Source: Brevibacterium sp. UCMA 11754 (lineage in GTDB: Bacteria > Actinomycetota > Actinomycetes > Actinomycetales > Brevibacteriaceae). From it: 64,000 nt of DNA. Every line of letters begins with the position of its first letter. Positions within the stretch are counted from its first letter, which is position 1. Both the position numbers and the translations under genes were made by a program. The notes below the pieces were generated by a model. The model was not told the origin of the DNA. It saw only the letters and a list, made by a program, of their open reading frames with translations, and did not search any database. Below, one piece after another: positions 18,573-27,039 of the stretch. The stretch spans positions 166,219-230,218 of the forward strand of contig NZ_JACBOT010000025.1 of assembly GCF_021532275.1 (NCBI RefSeq), given 5' to 3'.

Positions 18573-20402
18573 ATGGCACATCTTCTCGGGGCTGAAGCCC
18601 TGCACCTCGAATACCCCACCCGCATCGTCTTCGACTCCGTCACGCTCGGCGTCGACGCCGGAGACATGATCGGCATCGTCGGCCGCAATGGCGACGGCAA
18701 GTCCAGCCTGCTGGGCATGCTCGCCGGCACCATCGAACCCGATTCCGGCCGCGTGACCTACCGCGGCGGAATGCGCCTGGGCATGCTCAGCCAACGCGAC
18801 ACCATGGACTCCGACGCGACCGTCGGCTATTCCGTCGTCGGCGACATGGACGACCACGAATGGGCCCGCGACTCCAAAGCCCGCGACATCATCTCCGGTC
18901 TCATCGCCGACCTGGACTGGAACGCCACAGTCGGCAGCCTCTCCGGAGGCCAGCGCCGACGAGTGGCTCTGGCGGCACTGCTCATCGAAGACTGGGACTT
19001 GCTCATCCTCGATGAGCCCACCAACCACCTCGATGTCGACGGCATCTCGTGGCTGGCCAAGCACATCAGGAACCGCTGGTCGAAGAACTCCGGGGCGCTG
19101 CTGCTGGTGACTCACGACCGGTGGTTCCTCGATGAGGTCTGCAACAAGACGTGGGAGGTCCACGACCAGATCGTCGAACCATTCGAGGGCGGATACGCCG
19201 CCTATGTCCTCCAACGCGTCGAACGCGACCGGATCGCTGCCGCAACCGAGCAGAAGCGCCAGAACCTCATGCGCAAGGAATTGGCATGGCTGCGCCGAGG
19301 TGCGCCCGCCCGGACTTCGAAGCCGAAGTTCCGGATCGAGGCGGCAAACCAGCTCATCGCCGATGTCCCGGAGGTGCGCAATCCGATCGAACTGAAGAAG
19401 ATGGCGACGGCCCGACTCGGTAAGGACGTCGTCGACCTCCTCGATGTGTCACTGAGCTTCGGGGATCAGCAGATCCTTGACAATGTCACCTGGCGCATCG
19501 GCCCCGGCGAACGCACCGGAATCCTGGGGCCCAACGGTGCCGGCAAGTCGACCCTGCTCAGCCTCATCTCCGGTGAACTCGAACCGGATGAGGGCAGGGT
19601 CAAGCGCGGGAAAACCGTGAAGGTCGGAGTCCTCGACCAGCAGTTCAAGGAACTCGACGCCATCGCCGGACAGAAGGTCCGCGAGGTGCTGTCGGAGTCG
19701 AAGACGAGCTTCAACATCGAAGGCAAGGACTACACTCCGGCACAGCTGCTGGAGCGCCTCGGCTTCGCCAAAGAGCACCTCTCGGCCCGAGTCAAGGAAC
19801 TCTCCGGAGGACAGAAGCGCCGCCTGCAGCTCTTGATGCTGCTCATGTCCGAGCCCAATGTCATCATCCTCGATGAGCCGACCAACGACGTCGACTCCGA
19901 TATGTTGGCGGCGATGGAGGACCTCCTCGACTCCTGGCCGGCGACCTTGATCGTCGTCTCCCACGATAGGTACCTGCTCGAACGCGTCACCGATCAGCAA
20001 TACGCGATCCTCGATCACGGTCTGCGGCATGTGCCCGGCGGCGTCGACGAATATCTGACGCTGCGTGCCGAGGCCGCCAAGTCCGGCGGATCGAAGGGAA
20101 CTGTCACCGGTCGAGGTGCAGGGAACTCCGGCTCCGGCAATGAGAATTCGTCGGCTGATTCGGGCGCAGACGCACTGTCTGGAGCCGAGGCCCGAGCAGC
20201 CAAGAAGGAAGTCTCTTCGATCGAGCGTCGTATGGACAAGCTGAGCAAGCGCATCGCCCGTGCCCACGATGAGATGGCCGACCACGACCAGACCGACTTC
20301 GAAGGGCTGCAGAAGCTCACCTCTTCCCTGCAGGAGCTCAAGGACGAAATGACCGAGTTGGAGGAGCGCTGGCTCGAAGCCAACGAGGCTCTCGACGCCT
20401 GA
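18573..20402 (+). CDS. ABC-F family ATPase (ribosome-associated type)
   Basis: A soluble protein of 609 residues with two ABC domains and no membrane segments. Domain 1: Walker A GRNGDGKS at 37-44, SLSGGQRRRVALAALL, LLILDEPTNHLD. Domain 2: GPNGAGKS, LSGGQKRRLQLLMLL, IILDEPTNDVD. A linker lies between them, and the C-terminus is a charged coiled coil (KKEVSSIERRMDKLSKRIARA onward), as in Uup-type proteins. Such factors act on stalled or antibiotic-bound ribosomes; some confer resistance, but nothing here shows that. The start ATG at 18573 has GGAAGG 5 nt upstream; the longer open frame upstream is not supported. Confidence 0.92.
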   Translation: MAHLLGAEALHLEYPTRIVFDSVTLGVDAGDMIGIVGRNGDGKSSLLGMLAGTIEPDSGRVTYRGGMRLGMLSQRDTMDSDATVGYSVVGDMDDHEWARDSKARDIISGLIADLDWNATVGSLSGGQRRRVALAALLIEDWDLLILDEPTNHLDVDGISWLAKHIRNRWSKNSGALLLVTHDRWFLDEVCNKTWEVHDQIVEPFEGGYAAYVLQRVERDRIAAATEQKRQNLMRKELAWLRRGAPARTSKPKFRIEAANQLIADVPEVRNPIELKKMATARLGKDVVDLLDVSLSFGDQQILDNVTWRIGPGERTGILGPNGAGKSTLLSLISGELEPDEGRVKRGKTVKVGVLDQQFKELDAIAGQKVREVLSESKTSFNIEGKDYTPAQLLERLGFAKEHLSARVKELSGGQKRRLQLLMLLMSEPNVIILDEPTNDVDSDMLAAMEDLLDSWPATLIVVSHDRYLLERVTDQQYAILDHGLRHVPGGVDEYLTLRAEAAKSGGSKGTVTGRGAGNSGSGNENSSADSGADALSGAEARAAKKEVSSIERRMDKLSKRIARAHDEMADHDQTDFEGLQKLTSSLQELKDEMTELEERWLEANEALDA

Positions 20403-20424
20403 CGATGAACGGCGAGGAGGGCTG

Positions 20425-20769
20425 ATGGCCGATTCGGATCGAGTGCGGGAGCTTCTGCATGCAGAAGATGCCGCGACCAGGCGGCTCATCGCCACACTGT
20501 CCTCGGATATCAAGGATCTGACGGCCGCACGCGAGGGCGACAACAGCGACGACGAGCACGACCCCGAGGGATCGACTCTCGCCTTCGAACGATCACAGGC
20601 GGACACCTTGCTGCGCCAGTCCGAGGAGCGCCTGCTCGCCATCGCCGAGGCGGAGCAGAGGCTTGAGCGCGGCACCTTCGGAATCTGCACGAACTGCGGA
20701 AACCCCATCCCCGAGGTGCGGTTAGAGATTCGGCCCTACGCGCCGACCTGCGTCGCCTGCGCAAGCTGA
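20425..20769 (+). CDS. DksA/TraR-type zinc-finger protein
   Basis: A 114-residue acidic, helical protein with a C-terminal C4 zinc finger, CTNCGNPIP...CVAC, in the DksA/TraR arrangement. A coiled-coil N-terminal half precedes it. Related proteins bind the RNA polymerase secondary channel; in actinomycetes the role is less clear. GAGGAGGGCTG precedes the ATG. It starts 23 bp after the ABC-F gene and is probably co-transcribed with it. Confidence 0.88.
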   Translation: MADSDRVRELLHAEDAATRRLIATLSSDIKDLTAAREGDNSDDEHDPEGSTLAFERSQADTLLRQSEERLLAIAEAEQRLERGTFGICTNCGNPIPEVRLEIRPYAPTCVACAS

Positions 20770-20865
20770 AGAGAAGACGTCTTTCAAGCTGAACACCCCC
20801 TGGTTCCTCGCTTGGAGCGGTATGAAATCTTTAGGTTTCGTGGCCCAGCGCGCTATCGTGGCGTG

Positions 20866-21897
20866 GTGCCCATACGAGATCACCGACTGGACCGTGCCAA
20901 AGGCATCCTCATCTTCACTGTCGTCCTCGGCCACCTGCTGGCCAGGACATCACCGTGGGGTGACGATGTCCTTCGTGCGCCGATGTACCTCATCTATTCG
21001 TTCCACATGCCGGCCTTCGTCTTCCTGGCCGGCATCACAGCGAAGTCGACGAAGCTGCCCGAACGTGTCCTGACCTTCCTGGTCCTGCTGTTCACCGTGC
21101 TGCCCCTGATGTGGGGATGGATGTGGGTCTTCGACCTCAATCCCGACTACAGTTTCCTCACCCCGTTCTGGTACACATGGTTCCTGCTGTCGATGGCGTG
21201 CTGGATCATCACCGTGCCGTTCATCGAGCGATTCCCTCGAACGCTCCTTGTCACCTCGGTAGTGGTGGGACTCTTCGGCGGCATTCTGCCGATCCTCGAC
21301 ACGGAGCTCTCGGCGTCACGGTCCATGATCTTCTGGCCCTTCTTCGTCATCGGCAAGCTCTACGGCAAGCAGATTCTCAACTGGGCCGGCAGCCTGCGCA
21401 TCTGGCAGAAGCTGTTCTTCACGGCGACGGCCTTCGGCGCGATCGGCTACTTCTACCTCGATGAGGTCTACTACAAGTGGTTCTACGGCAGCCTCAACTT
21501 CGCCCACTTCGAAGTCAGCATTCCCGAGGGCGTCGGCATCCGCCTCATCGTCGACATCGGCGCGCTGCTCATGACATTGGCGCTGCTCATGTGGGTCGGC
21601 GACAAAGACACCATCATCGCGAAGATCGGCCGGAACAGCCTGGCTGTATATGTCCTCCACGGGTTCGTCGTCCGCGGTCTCCAACCTTTCCTCGGTGACA
21701 TCGAGGACGTGATCAGCGCCCCGCTGATCTTCGTCCTCTGCCTCGCAGTGGCACTTCTGACCACATATGTGCTGTCGTGGGCACCGTTCGAGAAGGCACT
21801 GCGCTGGTATTCCTCCACCGTGACTCGATTGCTGCTCGCACCGTTTGCACCATTGCGTCCGAAGCCCGGCAGACACTCGGATAGAACCTCCGGCTGA
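20866..21897 (+). CDS. membrane acyltransferase (acyltransferase-3 family)
   Basis: A polytopic membrane protein of about 343 residues with around 10 hydrophobic segments. It begins RDHRLDRAKGILIFTVVLGHLL, the family pattern with a catalytic His in the first membrane helix, followed by YSFHMPAFVFLAGI. Such enzymes O-acylate sugars or cell-envelope polymers; the acceptor is unknown. The frame opens at a TTG (20812), but I favour the GTG at 20866, where TATCGT lies 6 nt upstream, suggesting a leaderless message. GTG 20863 is equally possible. Confidence 0.75.
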   Translation: MPIRDHRLDRAKGILIFTVVLGHLLARTSPWGDDVLRAPMYLIYSFHMPAFVFLAGITAKSTKLPERVLTFLVLLFTVLPLMWGWMWVFDLNPDYSFLTPFWYTWFLLSMACWIITVPFIERFPRTLLVTSVVVGLFGGILPILDTELSASRSMIFWPFFVIGKLYGKQILNWAGSLRIWQKLFFTATAFGAIGYFYLDEVYYKWFYGSLNFAHFEVSIPEGVGIRLIVDIGALLMTLALLMWVGDKDTIIAKIGRNSLAVYVLHGFVVRGLQPFLGDIEDVISAPLIFVLCLAVALLTTYVLSWAPFEKALRWYSSTVTRLLLAPFAPLRPKPGRHSDRTSG

Positions 21898-21965
21898 GGC
21901 TAGGAAAAGGCTTCTTCCCACGCTCTTCCCCTAACGGAACGAATCCTCTAGTCTGGCGAGAACCT

Positions 21966-22001
21966 CGGAGTCGCTGAAAATGACTCCGACCGTCATATGA
22001 C
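21966..22001. promoter_or_regulatory. inverted repeats upstream of the homocysteine methyltransferase gene
   Basis: Two adjacent symmetrical elements lie in the 223-bp spacer 21898-22120: CGGAGTC-9nt-GACTCCG (21966-21988) and the perfect 10-bp palindrome GTCATATGAC (21992-22001). The second is a good operator candidate for the gene at 22121; the first could be a hairpin in the leader. No matching regulator is recognised. Confidence 0.35.
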
Positions 22002-22120
22002 TGAATTATGTCAATGTGACGTCGGTAACTTTTCCAAAGATGGTTGTATGCGTAGAGTTCGGGCCATCAACCTGAGCGAGCTCAACCGCCTGTCCTCTAC
22101 CTTCCGTACGGAGAGCACTC

Positions 22121-23170
22121 ATGACTCAGTCCAACCCGTTGACCCAACGCCTCGATGCCGGACCAGTGATCTGCGCTGAGGGGTTCCTGTTCGAACTCGA
22201 GAAGCGCGGCTACCTGTCCGCCGGAGAATTCGTGCCCGAGGTCGCCCTCGAGTTCCCCGATGCTCTGCGGTCCCTGCACGTGGATTTCCAACGTGCCGGT
22301 TCGGACATCGTCGAGGCCTTCACCTACAACGGACACCGCGAGAAGATGCGGGTCATCGGCAAGGAGGATCTGCTCGAACCTCTCAACCGCTCCGCCCTGC
22401 AGATCGCCCGCAGCGTTGCAGATGCCAAGCCCGGCAACTTCATGGCCGGAAACATCTCGAACTCCAACATCTGGGATCCCGAGAGCACCGATCGCCAGGC
22501 CGAGGTCCGTGCCATGTTCACCGAGATGGTGGGCTGGGCCGTGGACGAAGGCGCCGATCTCATCATCGGTGAGACCTTCTATTTCGCCGGCGAAGCCATT
22601 GCTGCAGCCGAAATCGCCAAGGCCAGCGGGCTGCCCGTCGTTCTCACCCTCGCCCCCATGGCCTTCCAGGAGATGGCCGATGGCGTCGGCATCGTCGAGA
22701 CCGCGCAGAAGCTTGAACAGTTGGGCGTCGACGTCGTCGGCCTCAACTGCTTCCGCGGACCCGCGACGATGCTGCCGTGGCTGAAGGAGATCCGCGCGGC
22801 AGTGTCCTGTCACGTCGGCGCCCTGCCCATCCCCTACCGCACGACACAGGATGAGCCCACCTTCTTCAACCTCTCCGACCCCCGCGCCGAGGTGGCTTCC
22901 CCGCACGGTCGCACCTTCCCCACGGCTCTCGATCCGCTGCAGACGAATCGCTACGAGATCGGTGCCTTCGCGAAGGAAGTCTACGACCTGGGCGTCAACT
23001 ACATCGGTGTGTGCTGCGGCGCGACTCCGATGCACATCCGTGAGGTCGCCGAGGCGGTCGGACTGACCACCGATGCCAGCCGGTTCTCGGAGAACATGAA
23101 GAACCACTTCATGTACGGCGACAACGAACGCCTCGCCGACAACGTCGTCGCGCTCGGCTCCACCGCCTGA
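22121..23170 (+). CDS. homocysteine S-methyltransferase family protein (betaine-homocysteine type)
   Basis: A 349-residue zinc-dependent methyltransferase of the BHMT/MmuM family, which transfers a methyl group to homocysteine to give methionine. Zinc-binding cysteines are in GLNCFRGP (near residue 208) and in GVCCGA near 290, the family C-C pair. The N-terminal VICAEGFLFELEKRGYL and the EAFTYNGHREK segment are in the usual places. The methyl donor is undecided: betaine, S-methylmethionine or another thetin. No methionine gene is adjacent. Confidence 0.85.
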   Translation: MTQSNPLTQRLDAGPVICAEGFLFELEKRGYLSAGEFVPEVALEFPDALRSLHVDFQRAGSDIVEAFTYNGHREKMRVIGKEDLLEPLNRSALQIARSVADAKPGNFMAGNISNSNIWDPESTDRQAEVRAMFTEMVGWAVDEGADLIIGETFYFAGEAIAAAEIAKASGLPVVLTLAPMAFQEMADGVGIVETAQKLEQLGVDVVGLNCFRGPATMLPWLKEIRAAVSCHVGALPIPYRTTQDEPTFFNLSDPRAEVASPHGRTFPTALDPLQTNRYEIGAFAKEVYDLGVNYIGVCCGATPMHIREVAEAVGLTTDASRFSENMKNHFMYGDNERLADNVVALGSTA

Positions 23171-23220
23171 GGCCAACCGTCGATGCCGGTGACGAGGGGC
23201 CAGTCAGCAGCACCGCGCAC

Positions 23221-23400
23221 CTGCACCACCAAAAGGCCCCTGTGCAACGGGACGTTTTTGTGCTCAGAGTGTGCAGTGAAACTGCGGGTAGGAATGGTGG
23301 CTGCGGGTAGGAACAAGCGTATCCCCGGTGCGGTGGCCATCGCGCGCTGAGAGCGCCAAAACTTCCCTGTGCAACGGGAGGTTTTGGCGCTCTCAGTGTG
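23221..23400. repeat. pair of related hairpins with an identical loop (bidirectional terminator)
   Basis: Two copies of a hairpin element lie in the 315-bp gap between convergent genes (23171-23485). Copy 2 (23347-23396) has 21-bp arms with one mismatch, extendable by four G-C/G-U pairs, around the loop TGTGCAAC. Copy 1 (about 23221-23276) is imperfect but shares CCCTGTGCAACGGGA, the A/T run beside it and the trailing AGTGTG. A 13-bp direct repeat, CTGCGGGTAGGAA, lies between them (23282 and 23301). Copy 2 would act as a strong terminator for both genes. Nothing else is visible in the gap. Confidence 0.8.
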
Positions 23401-23485
23401 AGGCGAGGCTCTCGCGGCGTCGCGAAGTTGACGATGCGGACGTCAACCCCGCCGCAGCAGAACCCTGAGGCTTCAGCGTCAGGCG

Positions 23486-24628
23486 TCAACCCTGCGACGT
23501 CACGCCGACCGAGTCGAGTGCGGCTTCGAGGCGGGAGATCGTGCCGTCGATGTCGTCGAGTTTGTCGAGGCCGAACAGGCCGATCCGGAAGGTGGAGAAG
23601 TCCTCGGGCTCGTCGCACTGCAGGGGCACGCCGGCAGCGATCTGAACGCCGGCTTCCTTGAACTGAGCGCCGGTGGCCAGCTGCGGGTTGTCCGTGTGGA
23701 CGACGACCACGCTGGGCGAAGCGAATTCCGGTGCCGCAACCGAAGGCAGCCCGCGATCGGCGAAGACCTTGCGGACCCGGTCGCCGAGTTCGAACTGTGC
23801 GGCGGCGAGCTTGTCGAAGCCGCGTTCCTTCGTCTCGAGCATGATGGCGGCATTGTGCGCGAGCGAGTCGGTGGGCATGGTCGCGTGGTACGGCGCCCGG
23901 CCCGCCTCGTATTCGTCGGCGATGAACAGCCACTTCTTCAGGTCCATGGCGAAGCTCGTCGAAGTGGACTCGTCGACGGCGGCGCGGCCGGCTTCGCTGA
24001 GCATGACATAGCCGGCGCAGGGCGAACCGCTCCAGCCCTTCTGCGGCGCGCTGATGAGGACGTCGACGCCCAGCTTCTCCTGTGAGGCCCAGACCGCACC
24101 CGAGGCGATGCAGTCGAGGACGAAGACACCCCCCACGCTGTGGACCGCGTCGCTGACCTGGCGCACGTAGTCGTCCGGCAGAAGCATGCCGGAGGCGGTT
24201 TCGATGTGAGGAGCGAACACGACGGTCGGGCGCTCGCGCTCGATGGCGGCGACCACCTCGGCGATGGGGGCAGGAGCCCAGGCCGACTGGTGCTCGTCAC
24301 TGAGAGGGGACGCCTTGAGCACGGTCGTCTCGCTGGCGATGGATCCTGCGTCGAGGATCTGTGACCAGCGGAAGGAGAACAGGCCGTTGCGGACCACAAG
24401 GCACTTCTTGCCCGTCGCGATCTGTCTGGCCACTGATTCCATGGCATAGCTGCCACCACCGGGGACGATGGCGACGCTGTGGGCGTCGTAGGCCTCGCGC
24501 AGGATGCGGTTGATGTCCTGCATGACGGACACGAACCGACCCGACATGTGGTTGAGTGATCGGTCGGTGAAGACCACCGAGTATTCGAGCAGGCCGTCTG
24601 GATCGATATCTTCATGTGGCAGAGTCAT
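23486..24628 (-). CDS. class V PLP aminotransferase (serine/alanine-glyoxylate type)
   Basis: A 380-residue fold-type I PLP enzyme. The cofactor lysine is in LISAPQKGWSGSP near residue 195; IVPGGGSYAMESV near 55 binds the phosphate and VGGVFVLDCIASGA near 165 holds the PLP-ring Asp. It resembles alanine-glyoxylate or serine-pyruvate aminotransferases. Neighbours do not fix the substrate; the gene is separated from gnd by 99 bp on the same strand. Confidence 0.85.
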   Translation of the reverse strand: MTLPHEDIDPDGLLEYSVVFTDRSLNHMSGRFVSVMQDINRILREAYDAHSVAIVPGGGSYAMESVARQIATGKKCLVVRNGLFSFRWSQILDAGSIASETTVLKASPLSDEHQSAWAPAPIAEVVAAIERERPTVVFAPHIETASGMLLPDDYVRQVSDAVHSVGGVFVLDCIASGAVWASQEKLGVDVLISAPQKGWSGSPCAGYVMLSEAGRAAVDESTSTSFAMDLKKWLFIADEYEAGRAPYHATMPTDSLAHNAAIMLETKERGFDKLAAAQFELGDRVRKVFADRGLPSVAAPEFASPSVVVVHTDNPQLATGAQFKEAGVQIAAGVPLQCDEPEDFSTFRIGLFGLDKLDDIDGTISRLEAALDSVGVTSQG

Positions 24629-24727
24629 GTCACCAACATTGCCACGTTCGGCGATTTTGGGCCACTGCCGCTCAGTTGCAGAGACGTCGCCGCGGAAGAG
24701 TCGTTCCAGCGGCAGAGGCCCCGGCGA

Positions 24728-26314
24728 TCACAGCTGCACCTCGCTGCGGTCACCCGACCACAGTGTATGGAAGGTTCCCGGTCGATCTGTGCGCCCGTAG
24801 GTGTGGGATCCGAAGAAGTCCCGCTGGCCCTGCACCAGCGCCGCCGATGCCCTCGAGGTGCGGATGCCGTCGAAATACGACAGCGCCGAGGCCAGGGCCG
24901 GAATCGGCACGCCAGAGGAGGCGGCATCGGCGACCGTATCCCGCAGAGCCTGCTGCCCGGAGTTGAGCGAATCCCGGAAATACGGAGCGGCCAGCAGTGA
25001 GCTCAGATTCGGATCGGCGTCGAAGGCCTCCGTGATCCGGTCGAGGAATCTGGCCCGGATGATGCAACCCGCCCTCCAGATCCTGGCAACCTCACCGAGT
25101 TCCGTGTTCCAGCCGTGCTCCTGCGCTCCCGCGGCGATCTCGTGGAAGCCCTGCACGTAGGCGAGGATCTTTCCCGTGAACAGCGCTTTCCGCACGGTCT
25201 CGATGACCGTGTCACGGTCGACCGGCGCCGAGGTGGGGGCATCGTCGAGCGCCGATTCGCGGGCTTCCTCGAGCGCCGATTCGCGGGCTTCCTCGAGCGC
25301 CGAGGTGACCGTCGAAGGACCGACCAACGCCGCGCCGGAGGAACGAAGCACGGAGGCCGCGGACAGGGACCTGGCCGAGACCGCCTCGGCGATGGTGGCG
25401 ACAGGCACGCCAAGGTCGAGGCCGGTCTTCACCGTCCAGCCGCCGGTGCCCTTGGCACCGGCGGAATCGGCGATGATGTCGACGAACGGCTCGCCTGTGG
25501 CAGCATCGGTGTGGTCGAGGACCTCGGCGGTGATTTCGATGAGATAGGACTCGAGATCTCCTCGGTTCCATTCTCTGAAGACCTCCGCGATCTCAGGAGG
25601 GGTGAGACCGAGCCTGCTCCTCAGCAGTGCGAAGGCCTCAGCAATGAGCTGCATGTCAGCGTACTCGATCCCATTGTGGATCATCTTGACGAAGTGGCCG
25701 GCCCCGTCGGTGCCCACATGGGCGATGCACGATTCCGGGTCCGCCTGTGCGCTTCGCCCGTCGCCGGGTTCGGCACGAGCCGCGATAGGTTCGGCACGAG
25801 CGGCGATGGGTTCGGCATGCGCGGCGATGGGTTCGAGAATGGGCCGCAGTCTTGACCACGCGGATTCGGTGCCGCCGACCATCATCGATGGCCCCTCAAG
25901 CGCACCGACCTCTCCCCCGGAGATGCCGACCCCGACGAACTCGATGCCGGCCTTGGCCGCGTTCTCGCCGCGGGCGATCGTGTCCGTGAACAGTGAGTTT
26001 CCGCCGTCGACGATGATGTCTCCGGGTTCGAACACCTGCAGCAGGTCGCCTATCGCCGAGTCCGTGGCCGGGCCAGCATTGACCATGAGGATCGCTACGC
26101 GCGGGCCCGACAGCTTGCTGGCCAGATCCGCCGGCGAAGAGGCGACGAGGAAATCCGCTTCGTGATGGTCGGCCGCCAGAGCTCGAGCTCGGTCGATGTC
26201 GCGGTCGTAGATGGCGACTCGCGCTCCGGTTCGGCCAGTCAGATTCCGTGCGAGGTTTCGTGCGAGGTTCGAGCCCATCACTCCGGTGCCGATCACGCCC
26301 ACTTCCGCGGTCAT
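24728..26314 (-). CDS. gnd: 6-phosphogluconate dehydrogenase (decarboxylating)
   Basis: Oxidises 6-phosphogluconate to ribulose-5-phosphate and CO2. The Rossmann motif GVIGTGVMGSNLA is at the N-terminus, VDGGNSLFTDT near 105, ISGGEVGALEGPSMMVGG near 130, the catalytic GHFVKMIHNGIEYADMQ near 208 and the C-terminal GQRDFFGSHTYGRTD. At 528 residues it is about 45-50 longer than usual because of two in-frame tandem repeats: EPIAARA x3 (21-bp units from 25767) and SALEEARE x2 plus (24-bp units from 25245). The start is ATG 26314 with GAGGA upstream; a TTG 6 nt earlier is rejected. It is divergent from gntK, placing both in a gluconate locus. Confidence 0.94.
   Translation of the reverse strand: MTAEVGVIGTGVMGSNLARNLARNLTGRTGARVAIYDRDIDRARALAADHHEADFLVASSPADLASKLSGPRVAILMVNAGPATDSAIGDLLQVFEPGDIIVDGGNSLFTDTIARGENAAKAGIEFVGVGISGGEVGALEGPSMMVGGTESAWSRLRPILEPIAAHAEPIAARAEPIAARAEPGDGRSAQADPESCIAHVGTDGAGHFVKMIHNGIEYADMQLIAEAFALLRSRLGLTPPEIAEVFREWNRGDLESYLIEITAEVLDHTDAATGEPFVDIIADSAGAKGTGGWTVKTGLDLGVPVATIAEAVSARSLSAASVLRSSGAALVGPSTVTSALEEARESALEEARESALDDAPTSAPVDRDTVIETVRKALFTGKILAYVQGFHEIAAGAQEHGWNTELGEVARIWRAGCIIRARFLDRITEAFDADPNLSSLLAAPYFRDSLNSGQQALRDTVADAASSGVPIPALASALSYFDGIRTSRASAALVQGQRDFFGSHTYGRTDRPGTFHTLWSGDRSEVQL
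25245..25304. repeat. 24-bp tandem repeat in gnd
   Basis: Two complete 24-bp units (starting 25245 and 25269, TCGAGCGCCGATTCGCGGGC...) and a partial third at 25293 encode repeated SALEEARE in a surface-linker position of Gnd. The two complete units look identical, so the duplication is recent. Confidence 0.9.
25767..25837. repeat. 21-bp tandem repeat in gnd
   Basis: Units start at 25767, 25788 and 25809, with a partial fourth at 25830, each beginning GGTTCGGCA. They encode EPIAA(R/H)A repeats inserted between the NADP domain and the catalytic GAGHFVKM segment. Confidence 0.9.
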
Positions 26315-26394
26315 ACCCAATCCTCTTCCTCGTGGCTACTAGTCACGGCTGACAGTTACGGCGAATTGTCGCAGCTGACAGGTTCTCGCAGCGG

Positions 26395-26434
26395 TTGACA
26401 GTTTCACCCGTCTCATTTAGATTTCTATAAATCT
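26395..26434 (+). promoter_or_regulatory. gntK promoter with overlapping operator
   Basis: TTGACA (26395-26400), a 17-bp spacer and TAGATT (26418-26423) form a near-consensus promoter towards gntK. A perfect inverted repeat, AGATTT-CTAT-AAATCT (26419-26434), covers the -10 and start region, an ideal place for a repressor. The FadR-type regulator at 28510-29238 is the obvious candidate. Confidence 0.65.
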
Positions 26435-26490
26435 GATTTAATGAGTGCAGTTTAGCAATGTCATCATATTTTTACGAGAGGCCAACTGAG

Positions 26491-26988
26491 ATGGATCTTC
26501 CCCCGCTTGTCATCATGGGGGTGTCCGGCACGGGGAAGACACTGATCGGTCGCCGCTTGGCTGCCGAGCTCGGAGCCGCGTTCGTCGACGCCGACGATCT
26601 CCACAGCCAGGACAACAAGTCCAAGATGCGTGCTGGAGTCCCCCTCGACGATGAGGACCGGTGGCCGTGGCTGCAGTCCGTGGCCAGTGAGCTGACCTCG
26701 ACTCCACCTCCCATCGTCGCCTGTTCCGCGCTGCGACGCAGCTATCGCGACTACCTGAGGGCACAGGCACCAGCAACCTTCTTCGTCCATCTCACCGGGA
26801 ACCGCGAGATCATCGTCGAGCATCTCGCACGGCGTTCACACGAATTCATGTCACCAACGCTTGTCGACTCCCAGCTGGAGACGCTGGAACCGCTCACCGT
26901 CGAGGAAGCACATTTCCTCGCTCCCATCGATCTCTCCCCCGCCGAGGTGAGTCGATACATCATCGAGCGTCTCCCCCACACCACCTGA
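26491..26988 (+). CDS. gntK: gluconokinase
   Basis: Phosphorylates D-gluconate to 6-phosphogluconate, the substrate of Gnd. The P-loop GVSGTGKT is near the N-terminus, followed by FVDADDLHSQDNKSKM and DDEDRWPWL, both GntK hallmarks, and ACSALRRSYRDYLR. Length is 165 residues, as in the family. I use ATG 26491 (GAGAGG upstream); the in-frame ATG at 26458 would add 11 residues and has no ribosome site. The last codons and stop are part of a duplicated CCACCTGACCAC (26981 and 27002). Confidence 0.92.
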   Translation: MDLPPLVIMGVSGTGKTLIGRRLAAELGAAFVDADDLHSQDNKSKMRAGVPLDDEDRWPWLQSVASELTSTPPPIVACSALRRSYRDYLRAQAPATFFVHLTGNREIIVEHLARRSHEFMSPTLVDSQLETLEPLTVEEAHFLAPIDLSPAEVSRYIIERLPHTT

Positions 26989-27013
26989 CCACTGCCCAAC
27001 GCCACCTGACCAC
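26981..27013. repeat. 21-bp-spaced duplication across the gntK stop codon
   Basis: CCACCTGACCAC occurs at 26981-26992 and 27002-27013. The first copy contains the gntK TGA; the second supplies a further in-frame TGA 21 bp on. Confidence 0.8.
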
Positions 27014-27039
27014 GACCGAACCTCAAGGAAGAGGAAATT

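Noticed and set aside
23171..23485. CRISPR-like repeats around 23.2-23.4 kb
   Set aside because: Only two diverged copies exist, each a self-complementary hairpin, with no regular spacers and no cas genes.
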